Source of the DNA: an uncultured Clostridia bacterium
GTDB taxonomy: Bacteria; Bacillota; Clostridia; TANB77; CAG-508
Length of the DNA: 34,059 nucleotides
Direction of reading: 5' to 3'
NCBI GenBank assembly: GCA_947589835.1
Contig: CANQCT010000013.1
Span: 1-34,059, forward strand
Shown here: positions 8,415 to 15,631 of the stretch, in pieces
Layout of the letters: the number at the start of each line of letters is the position of its first letter
Position numbering within the stretch: the stretch's first letter is position 1
Translations under genes and position numbers: made by a program
The notes under the pieces: generated by a model
The model's database searches: none
What the model saw: the letters and a program-made list of their open reading frames with translations, nothing else
Told to the model about the DNA's origin: nothing

Positions 8415-8532
8415 TAGCTTAAATAGTACTATTTTTCGCAGTTTTGAAAGGTCCCGTTCTGAGTTTACTTCTTTGAACTTACTACTGCAACGGGCAATTT
8501 GAAAAACAAGAAAACTAGTACTATTTAAGCTA
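8415..8532 (-). repeat. 115-bp hairpin element, copy A
   Basis: First of seven related elements. Its ends are a perfect 15-bp inverted repeat (TAGCTTAAATAGTAC with its complement). Inside lie the conserved blocks of the family: GTACTAGTTTTCTTG and CAAATTGCCCGTT on one arm, GAACGGGACC and AAAACTGCGAAAAATAG on the other, read here on the minus strand. It lies between two convergent genes and reaches to ten bases from the thioesterase stop. Confidence 0.9.
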
Positions 8533-8541
8533 ATTAAGCTT

Positions 8542-9283
8542 TTAAAACACATTTTTTTTAAGCTTCATAATAGCATGTAACTGACTATTATCATTACTTT
8601 TCATAACAACATAATCATTTTCCGCATCATTTGCATAATAACAATTAACTGCATTACCAAGCTTTGCACCAGATTTATACATTATTTCAAATTCATTAAC
8701 TTCACCGAGAATTGTATATATCTTCAGGCAAAGCTTCTAATGCATAATCTAAATAATAAATATTATGCATATGTTCATTAACATCAATATCCCTTCTTAG
8801 AACCTTAAATTCAAAACAAGGAATGGTAGAAATTTCAGGCTGTTTAATTTTTGGAATATCATTTTCTCCAAAAACACTTTTACTTTCAGCTTCATACCTA
8901 CCAATAATATCTTCAGTAATTTTAGCTATACTTCTATTATTTATATCAATTAAAGCCCATTTAGAGCTTGCAATGCAAATAAGTTCACCATTTTTATCAA
9001 AAATTTCAAAATCACGAAGTGTGTAAAATTTATTAGCATATCCAGCCCAAGTTTTTACAGTAACAGTTTCTCCATAACGTACTCTTTTAAAAACCTTAAC
9101 CTTCCAATGCAAAAGCATCCATGTAAAGCCAATGTCATTTATTTCATTAATACCGAAATTTACATTATCAGAATGATAACAAGCAATGCTTTCTAGCAAT
9201 TCTAAAATTCCATGATTAGTTAATAAATTTGAATTACCTACCTGAGTTAAACCTATGGTATATTCTTTTTCAATAATAGCCAT
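8542..9283 (-). CDS. Acyl-ACP thioesterase, +1 frameshift at CGG
   Basis: Releases fatty acids from acyl carrier protein (hot-dog fold, PF01643 family). The ATG at 9283 is preceded by AAAGGATG. The N-terminal hot-dog domain is clear: ACYHSDNVNFG, FTWMLLHWKVKVFKRVRYGETVTVKTW, SSKWALID. The frame then reads ...PEDIYNS, an in-frame CGG (8707-8705) and an immediate TGA. Skipping the C gives G-E-V-N-E-F-E-I-M-Y-K and a full second domain ending at 8542. The joined protein is 246 residues, the normal family length, whereas the unshifted product would stop at 193. It is divergent from an acyl-CoA synthetase, with which it could form a fatty-acid release and activation pair. Confidence 0.88.
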
Positions 9284-9360
9284 TTTTAAATCATCCTTTC
9301 TGCTAAATTATATCACAAAAAATAAAAAAGCAGAGAATTTTTTTAAATAATTGCATTAAA

Positions 9361-9473
9361 GCTTGCATAGTACTAGTTTTCTTGTTTTTCAAATGCCCGT
9401 TGCAGAAGCGGTTTCAATGAAGAAAAGTCAGAACGGGACCTCTCAAAACTGCGAAAAATAGTACTATGCAAGC
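9361..9473 (+). repeat. 115-bp hairpin element, copy B
   Basis: The outer stem here is GCTTGCATAGTAC with its exact complement. The three variable stem bases (TGC) differ from copy A (TAA), yet pairing is kept. The inner blocks match the family. It lies between divergent genes, 115 bases before the acyl-CoA synthetase start. Confidence 0.9.
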
Positions 9474-9500
9474 AATTTAAAAATTAAATAAAAAATTTTA

Positions 9501-9548
9501 TGACTAATAAGTCAGTATAAAGACATTTTGAATTTTTTATGATATACT
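9501..9548 (+). promoter_or_regulatory. Probable promoter and palindrome before the acyl-CoA synthetase gene
   Basis: TATACT at 9543-9548 with AAGACA 17 bases upstream (9520-9525) is a reasonable housekeeping promoter. Just before it, TGACTAATAAGTCA (9501-9514) is a perfect palindromic site, well placed for a regulator. It does not match an operator I can name. Confidence 0.45.
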
Positions 9549-9587
9549 AAACATGAAAAAATAAATTAAAGGAGAAGTCTTTTTATT

Positions 9588-11312
9588 ATGGAGAAAATTA
9601 AAATCTATGAAGCCACAGAATATAACAACGTTAAGGAAATTATTTATAGCTCAGCTAAAAAATATAATGAGCAAATTGCTTTTGTAATAAAACATAAAAA
9701 TCAAAACGAGGTATCTTATGAAAATATAACATATACACAATTATTAGAAGACATAAACAAATTAGGAACCTGTTTTTATAATATGGGATTAAAAGGTAAA
9801 AGAATTGCAATTATAGGAAAAAATAGGTATGAATGGGTACTTACTCATTTAGCAAATTTACTTGGTGGTATAGTATCAGTTCCATTAGATAAAGACTTAC
9901 AATATGATGAACTTGAAAGCTCTATAATAAGAAGCAAAGCAGACTGCATTGTTTTTGACGAAAAATTAACAGATAAAATTACAGAAATTAAGAAAAACGG
10001 AAGAACAAATTTAACAGAATATATATGTATGAGTGAAATAGAAGGCTTTAAATCTATAAAAGAATTAATGCAAAATGGGCAAGAAGCTATTAAAAATGGC
10101 CAAAAAGACTATATAGATGCAAAAATAGATGAAAATGCTATGAATATTTTACTATTTACATCAGGAACCACAGCAAACTCAAAAGCTGTTATGCTATCTC
10201 AAAAAAATATTGCATCAAATATTTATGCAATGCAATGTGTAGAAGATATAAGAAGAACAGATACAAATATTGCATTTTTACCATTTCACCATATATTTGG
10301 ATCTACTTGTATAGTTATGATGCTTGCATGTGGAGTAAAAAATGTTTTTCCAGATGGCTTGCGATACATTCAGCAAAACTTAAATGAATACAAAGTAACA
10401 CTATTTGTTGGTGTTCCAGTTTTAATAGAGGCTATTTATAAAACTATTATGAAAGAAATTGAAAAACAAGGAAAAACAAAACTAATTAAAGTAGCTACTG
10501 TAATTAGCAATGCACTTTTAAAGCTACATATAGATATTAGAAGAAAAATATTTAAACAAGTAATAGATGCCTTAGGCGGAGAATTACGTTTTGTTATTTC
10601 AGGTGGAGCACCTGCTGATGCAAAAATTGCAAAAGGATTTAATGATATGGGAATAAAAACAGTACAAGGCTATGGCTTAAGTGAAACAGCACCTGTTATT
10701 GCAGCAGAAAATGAAAAAGCTATGGCAAGTGGTTCTGTTGGTGTTCCTATGATTAATGACGAAATAGAAATTGATTCTCCAGATGAAAAAGGAATAGGAG
10801 AAATAAAAGTAAAAGGACCTAACGTAATGCTTGGATACTATGAAATGCCAGAATTAACAGCAGAAGTTTTAAAAGATGGATGGTTTTATACAGGAGACTT
10901 AGGCTATTTCGATAAAAAAGGCATTTTACATATTACTGGAAGAAACAAAAATATGATAGTTTTAAAAAATGGTAAAAAAGTATTTCCAGAAGAGCTAGAA
11001 ACTTTAGTAAATAGGCTAGAATTTGTAGAAGAATGTATGGTATTTGGAATACCGGATAAAAGAGATAAATCAGATATTAAAATAGCTGTTAAAATAGTAT
11101 ATAACAAAGAAGAAGTAAAAGAAAAACAGCCAAACATAAGGGAAAATGAATTATATCAAATAATTTGGAATGAAGTTAAACAGCTTAATACAACTTTTCC
11201 AAAATATAAACATATTCAAAAAATGATATTAACATCTGAAGAATTAATAAAAACTACAACTAAAAAAGTAAAAAGACAAGAGGAAATGAAAAAGATATTG
11301 GAAACCGAGTAA
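9588..11312 (+). CDS. Long-chain acyl-CoA synthetase (AMP-binding)
   Basis: Adenylate-forming enzyme of 574 residues that activates carboxylic acids, most likely fatty acids, with ATP and CoA. Motifs in order: phosphate-binding loop LLFTSGTTANSKAVMLSQKN (about 185-205), YGLSETAPV (about 364-372), YTGDLGYFDKKGILHITGR (about 435-453) and the C-terminal lysine region KNGKKVFPEELE. The loop has TTANSK in place of the usual TTGxPK, a mild variant. The start follows AAAGGAGAAG with a rather long gap. Its neighbour on the other strand is an acyl-ACP thioesterase, which suggests recycling of free fatty acids. Confidence 0.9.
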   Translation: MEKIKIYEATEYNNVKEIIYSSAKKYNEQIAFVIKHKNQNEVSYENITYTQLLEDINKLGTCFYNMGLKGKRIAIIGKNRYEWVLTHLANLLGGIVSVPLDKDLQYDELESSIIRSKADCIVFDEKLTDKITEIKKNGRTNLTEYICMSEIEGFKSIKELMQNGQEAIKNGQKDYIDAKIDENAMNILLFTSGTTANSKAVMLSQKNIASNIYAMQCVEDIRRTDTNIAFLPFHHIFGSTCIVMMLACGVKNVFPDGLRYIQQNLNEYKVTLFVGVPVLIEAIYKTIMKEIEKQGKTKLIKVATVISNALLKLHIDIRRKIFKQVIDALGGELRFVISGGAPADAKIAKGFNDMGIKTVQGYGLSETAPVIAAENEKAMASGSVGVPMINDEIEIDSPDEKGIGEIKVKGPNVMLGYYEMPELTAEVLKDGWFYTGDLGYFDKKGILHITGRNKNMIVLKNGKKVFPEELETLVNRLEFVEECMVFGIPDKRDKSDIKIAVKIVYNKEEVKEKQPNIRENELYQIIWNEVKQLNTTFPKYKHIQKMILTSEELIKTTTKKVKRQEEMKKILETE

Positions 11313-11333
11313 CAGTGAGGAAGATAATATTTA

Positions 11334-11373
11334 AGTGAGTAGGCTTAAAAAGGACTACTCACTTCTCCGTTTT
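11334..11373 (+). terminator. Probable terminator of the acyl-CoA synthetase gene
   Basis: AGTGAGTAG pairs perfectly with CTACTCACT around a 12-base loop. The following T run is interrupted (TCTCCGTTTTG). Confidence 0.55.
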
Positions 11374-11448
11374 GTGCTATTAAATAGCAAGCATAACGAG
11401 TTAATTTATAATCAATTTGCTCTCTATAAGCTCCTGAGCCAATTTGAG

Positions 11449-11474
11449 CCATTTTCCTGACGCCAAGAAAATGG
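11449..11474. other. Small inverted repeat after abiEii
   Basis: CCATTTTC and GAAAATGG flank a ten-base loop, 24 bases past the abiEii stop. There is no T run on either side. It could stabilise the 3' end of the abiE transcript. Confidence 0.4.
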
Positions 11475-11497
11475 TCATACATATTTTATATTTTTAA

Positions 11498-12319
11498 TTA
11501 TACTATTAAAGGCTCTAATTGTTTTATGAAATCTAATATTGTATCTAAAACAATATCTGTTTTCTCTCCAATCCAGTTATATCTACTATTTTGAGCATTT
11601 TCCAAAAAATTAGCATTTTTAAATATTTTCATTAATTCATATGCTATTTCAGATGTAGTACTAATTCTTAAATCACTATTGATACAATATATATTAATCA
11701 ATTTAATTAGCCATTCCTTGTTCATATTTCCCTCTGTTATAAGATAATAAAAGTCATATATGTCTTTATATCTTGTTGTTCTAATACCATGTTTTAACAT
11801 AGATAATAACTTCTCAACAAAAATTTGTTCCTTAGTATTTATTAACAATGTCATCTTATTATTAAATGCTTCAAAGTTAAACATATATTCTTCCTGCTCT
11901 ATATCTAAATTATTGTGTACTCCAATATCAATCTTAGTTTCTATTTGATTTTCAAATGAATCTTTTAAAACAATATTGACCCTTTTACCATGATAATCTT
12001 GATGCTTTAAAGGTTTTATTTTTTTATTAACTATTAGCTTTATTCCGTCATCTATTTGATTTAATTTTTCGAACAATAACAATATACTCTTATCTTCTAA
12101 AGAATATCTGATTAAATCTATATCAATGTCAACAGTCGCTCGTCTTTTGTCATTAGTTATATTAAACATAACTACTCCACCTTTAATTGTAATATTTTTT
12201 CTATAATTAGATTTTGCAATTTTGCTTAATATTATATCTTGTGCAACTTTTGATGTTGCATAAGCATCTTCATATCCTTTTTCTAAATAAAAGTCTATGC
12301 TTTCTAATAAATTTATCAC
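11498..12319 (-). CDS. abiEii: AbiEii-type nucleotidyltransferase toxin
   Basis: Toxin of a type IV (AbiE) toxin-antitoxin and phage-abortive-infection system; family members are nucleotidyltransferases that modify RNA, including tRNA, using NTPs. 273 residues. Visible motifs: KGGVVMFNI (about 47-55), RRATVDIDIDLI (about 60-71, metal-binding DxD), ETKIDIGVHN, and FVEKLLSMLKHGIRTTRYKDIYDFYYL, which holds the conserved K...R.KD..D pattern. Start is GTG, preceded by AAGGAGG, sharing one base with the antitoxin stop (TAGTG), so translation is coupled. The region is a probable horizontally gained defence module beside a tRNA gene. Confidence 0.88.
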   Translation of the reverse strand: MINLLESIDFYLEKGYEDAYATSKVAQDIILSKIAKSNYRKNITIKGGVVMFNITNDKRRATVDIDIDLIRYSLEDKSILLLFEKLNQIDDGIKLIVNKKIKPLKHQDYHGKRVNIVLKDSFENQIETKIDIGVHNNLDIEQEEYMFNFEAFNNKMTLLINTKEQIFVEKLLSMLKHGIRTTRYKDIYDFYYLITEGNMNKEWLIKLINIYCINSDLRISTTSEIAYELMKIFKNANFLENAQNSRYNWIGEKTDIVLDTILDFIKQLEPLIV

Positions 12320-12861
12320 TAAAAAACCTCCTTAAGTATAATTTCAAAAATGTTTTTTCTGTTAGCAAAACATTCTAAATAATCAGCAAGTAAACTCATA
12401 TCTATTTCATCTACAATCTCTCTATAATTATTAATTATTTCTTTGTAATAATCAAATGACATTGCATTCTTATTTCTTATTAGTTCAATTAACATTCTCT
12501 CCTTATCATAAATATTTATTTGAACGTTATTATAAATTATTTGACTTTTTCCAATTTCAAAAAAATGGTTTGCTATAAATATTTGTTCTATTTTATCATT
12601 TTCTATTTTCTTTGCATTATGTTTTGTTGCTAAAAAATATTTACTTGGTATATAATCAGTTAATCCTAAATAGAAAAAAGCACTTTCTGATGCAAAAATA
12701 CTATTTGGATATTTTTTTACAATATATTCTAATTGATTGTATTTTTCAGTATCCGAATATAAGCCATTTTCAATTCTATATAGTTCTTTATTTTTAACTT
12801 TTTTATTTATATTATAGTTACTTATTCTTTTTTCTTTTAATTCTTTATGTGTATATACCAT
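12319..12861 (-). CDS. abiEi: AbiEi-type antitoxin and transcriptional regulator
   Basis: Antitoxin partner of AbiEii. In this family an N-terminal winged helix binds inverted repeats in its own promoter, and a C-terminal domain neutralises the toxin. The N-terminal part (THKELKEKRISNYNINKKVKNKELYRIENGLY split over residues 4-35) and FASESAFFYLGLTDYIPSKYFLAT fit AbiEi. I choose ATG 12861 (180 residues): it lies eight bases after GGGGG and just after the predicted transcription start. The longer frame from 12903 begins inside the promoter and is excluded. The gene overlaps abiEii by one base. The promoter palindrome upstream is a good candidate for autorepression. Confidence 0.85.
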   Translation of the reverse strand: MVYTHKELKEKRISNYNINKKVKNKELYRIENGLYSDTEKYNQLEYIVKKYPNSIFASESAFFYLGLTDYIPSKYFLATKHNAKKIENDKIEQIFIANHFFEIGKSQIIYNNVQINIYDKERMLIELIRNKNAMSFDYYKEIINNYREIVDEIDMSLLADYLECFANRKNIFEIILKEVF

Positions 12862-12881
12862 ATTTTTCGCCCCCAAACCAT

Positions 12882-12934
12882 ATATTAAACTAAAATAAGG
12901 CATTTGTCAATAAAAACGCCTTATTTTAGTTTAA
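12882..12934 (-). promoter_or_regulatory. abiE promoter overlapped by a perfect 17-bp operator palindrome
   Basis: On the minus strand TTGACA (12910-12905), a 17-base spacer and TAATAT (12887-12882) form a near-consensus promoter. TTAAACTAAAATAAGGC at 12885-12901 is repeated as its exact complement at 12918-12934, around a 16-base centre that holds the -35 box. The inner arm covers the spacer and part of the -10. Binding of AbiEi to such arms would block RNA polymerase. The T run after the right arm could also act as a weak + strand terminator. Confidence 0.8.
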
Positions 12935-12971
12935 TTTTTTTAGAAATTTCTATAACTCTTTTTAGCTGTTT

Positions 12972-13047
12972 TGGCTCTCCGTGTTGGACTTGAACCAACG
13001 ACCTATCGGTTAACAGCCGAGCGCTCTACCGACTGAGCTAACGGAGA
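12972..13047 (-). tRNA. tRNA-Asn (anticodon GTT)
   Basis: 76 bases including an encoded CCA. Acceptor stem TCTCCGT/ACGGAGA, D-arm GCTCAGTCGGTAGAGC, anticodon stem-loop CGGCTGTTAACCG with GTT, and T-loop GGTTCAAGTCC are all present. It lies beside the AbiE module, but I see no repeated 3' tRNA sequence that would mark an attachment site. Confidence 0.97.
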
Positions 13048-13230
13048 ATTTTTAATATTATTTTTAAAACCAAACTTATTATAATATAAATTATTAACAT
13101 ATACAATACATTTTATACAATTTTTATTAAATAAATTTAATTGCGTAATCTTTTTTGAATTTTTAACGTTTTTTACATAGGTAATAAAAATAATAAATGT
13201 AACATTATAACTTGCATTGTTACAATTTAA

Positions 13231-13244
13231 TTACAAATTTGTAA
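13231..13244. promoter_or_regulatory. 14-bp palindrome TTACAAATTTGTAA, site 1
   Basis: A perfect palindrome that occurs again at 33764, in both places within a long AT-rich non-coding stretch upstream of a gene, and flanked by similar bases (ATTACAAATTTGTAAAA). It could be an operator for one regulator. Confidence 0.4.
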
Positions 13245-13324
13245 AAATAGAAAATAATGCAGAAGGAGATTTTGAAGTAAAATGATATTAATAGTAGATT
13301 AATTGTAACTAAAGAAGTATAGTA

Positions 13325-13401
13325 GTCCTACTTAAACTTTAGGACGAGAAAACTCTCGCAAGACATGCCAAAAATGATAAAGGCATGTCTTTAAGTTTAG
13401 G
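13325..13401 (+). ncRNA. Candidate structured RNA with pseudoknot, upstream of small membrane proteins
   Basis: In the 515-base gap between tRNA-Asn and the first small membrane protein gene lies a compact fold. GTCCTA/TAGGAC (13325, 13340) closes a nine-base loop CTTAAACTT; that loop is complementary to AAGTTTAGG at 13393-13401, a pseudoknot of up to nine pairs. Between them sit CGAGA/TCTCG with an AAAC loop and a perfect ten-pair hairpin AAGACATGCC/GGCATGTCTT. I do not recognise a known riboswitch or ribozyme core. Either a cis-regulatory leader or a separate small RNA is possible. The rest of the gap is AT-rich without clear features. Confidence 0.5.
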
Positions 13402-13491
13402 AAGATTTAGCATAACTATAAACATAAACTGTTTACATATACAACATTCACAAAGCAGAAACTATAAAATTAAGAAATATTTAAAAAAATA

Positions 13492-13521
13492 TTGCAAAAA
13501 AAAGTAGAATAATGATATAAT
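13492..13521 (+). promoter_or_regulatory. Promoter of the first small membrane protein
   Basis: TTGCAA, an 18-base spacer and TATAAT. The same arrangement is repeated before the paralogous gene at 13806, so promoter and gene were duplicated together. Confidence 0.6.
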
Positions 13522-13562
13522 TTTGTTTGTAATAAAAAAATACAAAAGAAGGAGAAATGAAT

Positions 13563-13793
13563 ATGGAATTATTAGCTTTTATAATTAGTGTTATAGCTGG
13601 AATTTTGAGCTTTTTTAAAGTAACAAGATTACCAGCATTTATTGTAGCAATATTTGGAATAATATTTGCAATAGTAGCTACATATCAAAAAAGCAAACAA
13701 AAAGAAAAACAACAATCACAAGCTTTAGAAGTAGGCTCTGTTATAAATTCAGGAGCAGTATGCCTTGCATATTTAACACTTTTATGTTTGTAA
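13563..13793 (+). CDS. Small two-helix membrane protein, paralogue 1
   Basis: 76-residue protein of unknown function. The ATG at 13563 is chosen over 13557 because it has the proper gap from AAGGAG and aligns with the start of its paralogue at 13878. Layout: hydrophobic helices at about 2-17 and 23-41 separated by a conserved TRLPAF, a charged Lys/Gln linker, then SQALEVGSVINSG and a third hydrophobic segment at the C-terminus. No catalytic motif is seen. The gene lies downstream of a candidate structured RNA and has its own promoter. Confidence 0.75.
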   Translation: MELLAFIISVIAGILSFFKVTRLPAFIVAIFGIIFAIVATYQKSKQKEKQQSQALEVGSVINSGAVCLAYLTLLCL

Positions 13794-13805
13794 AATGAAA
13801 AAACA

Positions 13806-13835
13806 TTGCAAAAAAATGTACAATAATTATATATT
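13806..13835 (+). promoter_or_regulatory. Promoter of the second small membrane protein
   Basis: TTGCAA, 18 bases and TATATT, nearly the same as the promoter at 13492, including the following AATAAAAA and TACAAAAGA blocks. Confidence 0.55.
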
Positions 13836-13877
13836 TTTTAGCAATAAAAATATACAAAAGAGGGGGGAAAAATTATT

Positions 13878-14138
13878 ATGGGATTATTAGCTTTTATAAT
13901 TAGTATTGCATCATCAATTATGCTATTTTTTGAAGCAACAAGATTACCAGCATTTATAGTTGCAATAGTTGGAATTATTTATGCAATAGTAACTGGTTAC
14001 CAAAAAACTAACAATAAAGATAAAAAACCAGAAGAAAAAGAGTCAAAAACTAAACAATCAGAAGCTTTAGAAGTAGGTGCTACTATTATTTCAGGCTTTG
14101 TATGCGTTATATATTTAGCACTTTTATGGTTTAAATAA
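13878..14138 (+). CDS. Small two-helix membrane protein, paralogue 2
   Basis: 86-residue paralogue of the preceding protein: both start M-x-LLAFIIS, share ATRLPAFIVAI or VTRLPAFIVAI, end the second helix in YQK, and continue S-x-ALEVG followed by a hydrophobic C-terminus. The linker is longer here (Lys/Glu-rich, about residues 44-62). The start follows AGGGGGGAAAAA. Function unknown; the conserved soluble QALEVG or EALEVG segment between hydrophobic parts may be a protein contact site (inference). Confidence 0.75.
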   Translation: MGLLAFIISIASSIMLFFEATRLPAFIVAIVGIIYAIVTGYQKTNNKDKKPEEKESKTKQSEALEVGATIISGFVCVIYLALLWFK

Positions 14139-14176
14139 ACTGTAAATGACTACTAATTAATGATTTTATAGTTAAC

Positions 14177-14295
14177 AAGCTTAAATAGTACTATTTTTCA
14201 CAGTTTTGAGAGGTTCCGTTCTGACCTTCTTCTTTGAACTTGATGTCTAGCAACGGGCAATTTGAAAAACAAGAAAACTAGTACTATTTAAGCTT
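14177..14295 (-). repeat. 115-bp hairpin element, copy C
   Basis: Outer stem AAGCTTAAATAGTAC with its exact complement. Minus orientation, between convergent genes, as copy A. The inner arm has one change (GGTTCCGTT in place of GGTCCCGTT). Confidence 0.9.
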
Positions 14296-14374
14296 TATTA
14301 TTATCTAAAGAAGGTGTTATAAAATAGGAACCATCATATTTATTATTCAAAAAAAGCCTAATTAGCTTATAAAT

Positions 14375-14734
14375 TTACCATTTTAAATTATTAAAAACTA
14401 AACTAACAATTAATAGCAAAATAATAAAAATATAGTGCCTACTAAAAAAGCTTAATACATTAGAAATATATGAAAACTTATTTTGCAAAAAATCTTTGCC
14501 TACCATAATTAAGGAAAAAATTATAAAAACAAATAGTGGAATTCCAAGTATGTTATACCAAATAGCATCTATAAAGTGAAAATGTAAAATAGCTTCAAAA
14601 GATCTAGTCATTCCACAAGCAGGACAATAAATGCCAGTAACTGTTTTAATAATACAAGTTACTGGCACTATTGCTACAAAGGATAAAAAACTAATTAATA
14701 TTAATAAAATAATACCGTTTTTTATTCTACTCAT
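14375..14734 (-). CDS. DUF2752 membrane protein
   Basis: 119-residue integral membrane protein of the DUF2752 family, function unknown. The family signature is at residues about 33-45: TGIYCPACGMTRSFEA (CPxCGxTR). Hydrophobic helices span about 8-28, 60-77 and 98-114. It starts five bases after the stop of the TM2-domain gene, so the two form one minus-strand operon. DUF2752 and TM2 proteins are often neighbours in Firmicutes, but no shared function is established. Confidence 0.85.
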   Translation of the reverse strand: MSRIKNGIILLILISFLSFVAIVPVTCIIKTVTGIYCPACGMTRSFEAILHFHFIDAIWYNILGIPLFVFIIFSLIMVGKDFLQNKFSYISNVLSFFSRHYIFIILLLIVSLVFNNLKW

Positions 14735-14739
14735 TTATG

Positions 14740-15099
14740 TTAGTCCTTTAATGGATTTCCATTAGCATCTGTATTAATACTTCCAGTTAAAATTAAAATG
14801 CCTTCAATTAATCCCCAAACACTAGAAACAACAGCTAACATTCCACAACTTAAAATAGAAATTAGTAATTGTGCAATAGCTTTTCCAGTATATCCTAAAT
14901 AGAAGTTATGAATACCTAATGAACCTAGGAAAATACCTAATAAACCAGCTGCAATTTTTGATTTTTGATTAGGATTTGTATTAACATTTGCATTTTGTGT
15001 AGGTGTTGCATTAGTAGTATTAGCATTTGCAGATGCTTTGCATTCTTCACAAAGTTCTTCACCATCTTCTATTGGCTTTCCACATTGTTTACAAAACAT
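14740..15099 (-). CDS. Zinc-ribbon and TM2-domain membrane protein
   Basis: 119 residues. The N-terminus has a zinc-ribbon knuckle pair (FCKQCGKPIEDGEELCEEC, Cys 3, 6, 17 and 20). An Asn/Thr/Ala-rich linker follows to about residue 45. The rest is a TM2 domain (about 46-105): KIAAGLLGIFLGSLGIHNFYLGYTGKAI, then a second helix pair containing WGLIEGILIL. TM2 proteins are small two-helix membrane proteins of unclear role. First gene of a two-gene operon with the DUF2752 gene; ribosome site GGAGGAAAAATTT. Confidence 0.88.
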   Translation of the reverse strand: MFCKQCGKPIEDGEELCEECKASANANTTNATPTQNANVNTNPNQKSKIAAGLLGIFLGSLGIHNFYLGYTGKAIAQLLISILSCGMLAVVSSVWGLIEGILILTGSINTDANGNPLKD

Positions 15100-15214
15100 A
15101 AATTTTTCCTCCTTTTATTTTTTAAAATATAACATAATTATACAATATTATACTTTTTTTTCAATAGTTTTAGAATATTTTTTTACATTATTGCTACTAT
15201 ATAATTTACAATAA

Positions 15215-15332
15215 TGCTCGAATAGTACTAGTTTTCTTGTTTTTCAAATTGCCCGTTGCTAGATAGCAAGCTCAAAGAAGTAGAGTCAGAACGGGACCTT
15301 TCAAAACTGCGAAAAATAGTACTATTCGAGCA
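15215..15332 (+). repeat. 115-bp hairpin element, copy D
   Basis: Outer stem TGCTCGAATAGTAC with its exact complement; variable bases CGA. It lies between divergent genes (TM2 operon and murB). The central loop is the most divergent of the set. Confidence 0.9.
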
Positions 15333-15347
15333 GTTAGCCATAAAATC

Positions 15348-15430
15348 ATTAACTAGTACTATTAAAGCATTAATGCAATTGTAAAAATTATTAACTAGTA
15401 TTATTAAAGCATTAATGTAATTGCAAATAT
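15348..15430. repeat. Two tandem 42-bp repeats resembling element ends
   Basis: A unit beginning ATTAACTAGTACTATTAAAG is present twice in tandem with a few differences. CTAGTACTATTAAAGC matches the end of the hairpin elements (compare the right end of copy G), so these may be truncated copies. They follow copy D directly. The remaining 200 bases up to murB hold only AT-rich sequence. Confidence 0.6.
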
Positions 15431-15631
15431 TATATAACACCACATTAATATTAATATATGAAACAAAAAGCGATGCTATGTATTCATAATAAAAAAATAA
15501 AAATCGCTTATGTTTTTGCTCACAAAAACTTGTAATCTATTCATAAAAATGATAAAATTTAAAAATAAAAAGTAATTAATACAAAGAAAGTCGAATAAAC
15601 TAGAATAAAAACTAGAAAGGTGGTAGTATTT

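Noticed and set aside
12862..12903. Longer AbiEi start at 12903
   Set aside because: It would begin within the promoter, upstream of the predicted transcription start.
12972..13047. tRNA-Asn as integration site of the AbiE module
   Set aside because: No direct repeat of the tRNA end was found on the far side of the AbiE genes and no integrase is present.
13281..13301. Mini-ORF ATG-ATA-TTA-ATA-GTA-GAT-TAA before the structured RNA
   Set aside because: AGAAGGAGA lies too far upstream of the ATG, and six codons give no support for a leader peptide.
13325..13401. Pistol or hammerhead ribozyme
   Set aside because: The pseudoknot topology recalls pistol, but the conserved linker bases are not present, and no hammerhead CUGANGA...GAAA core is seen.
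15228..15443. Open frame of 71 residues on the minus strand
   Set aside because: It runs through hairpin copy D and the tandem repeats, has no ribosome site and repeats itself because of the DNA repeats.
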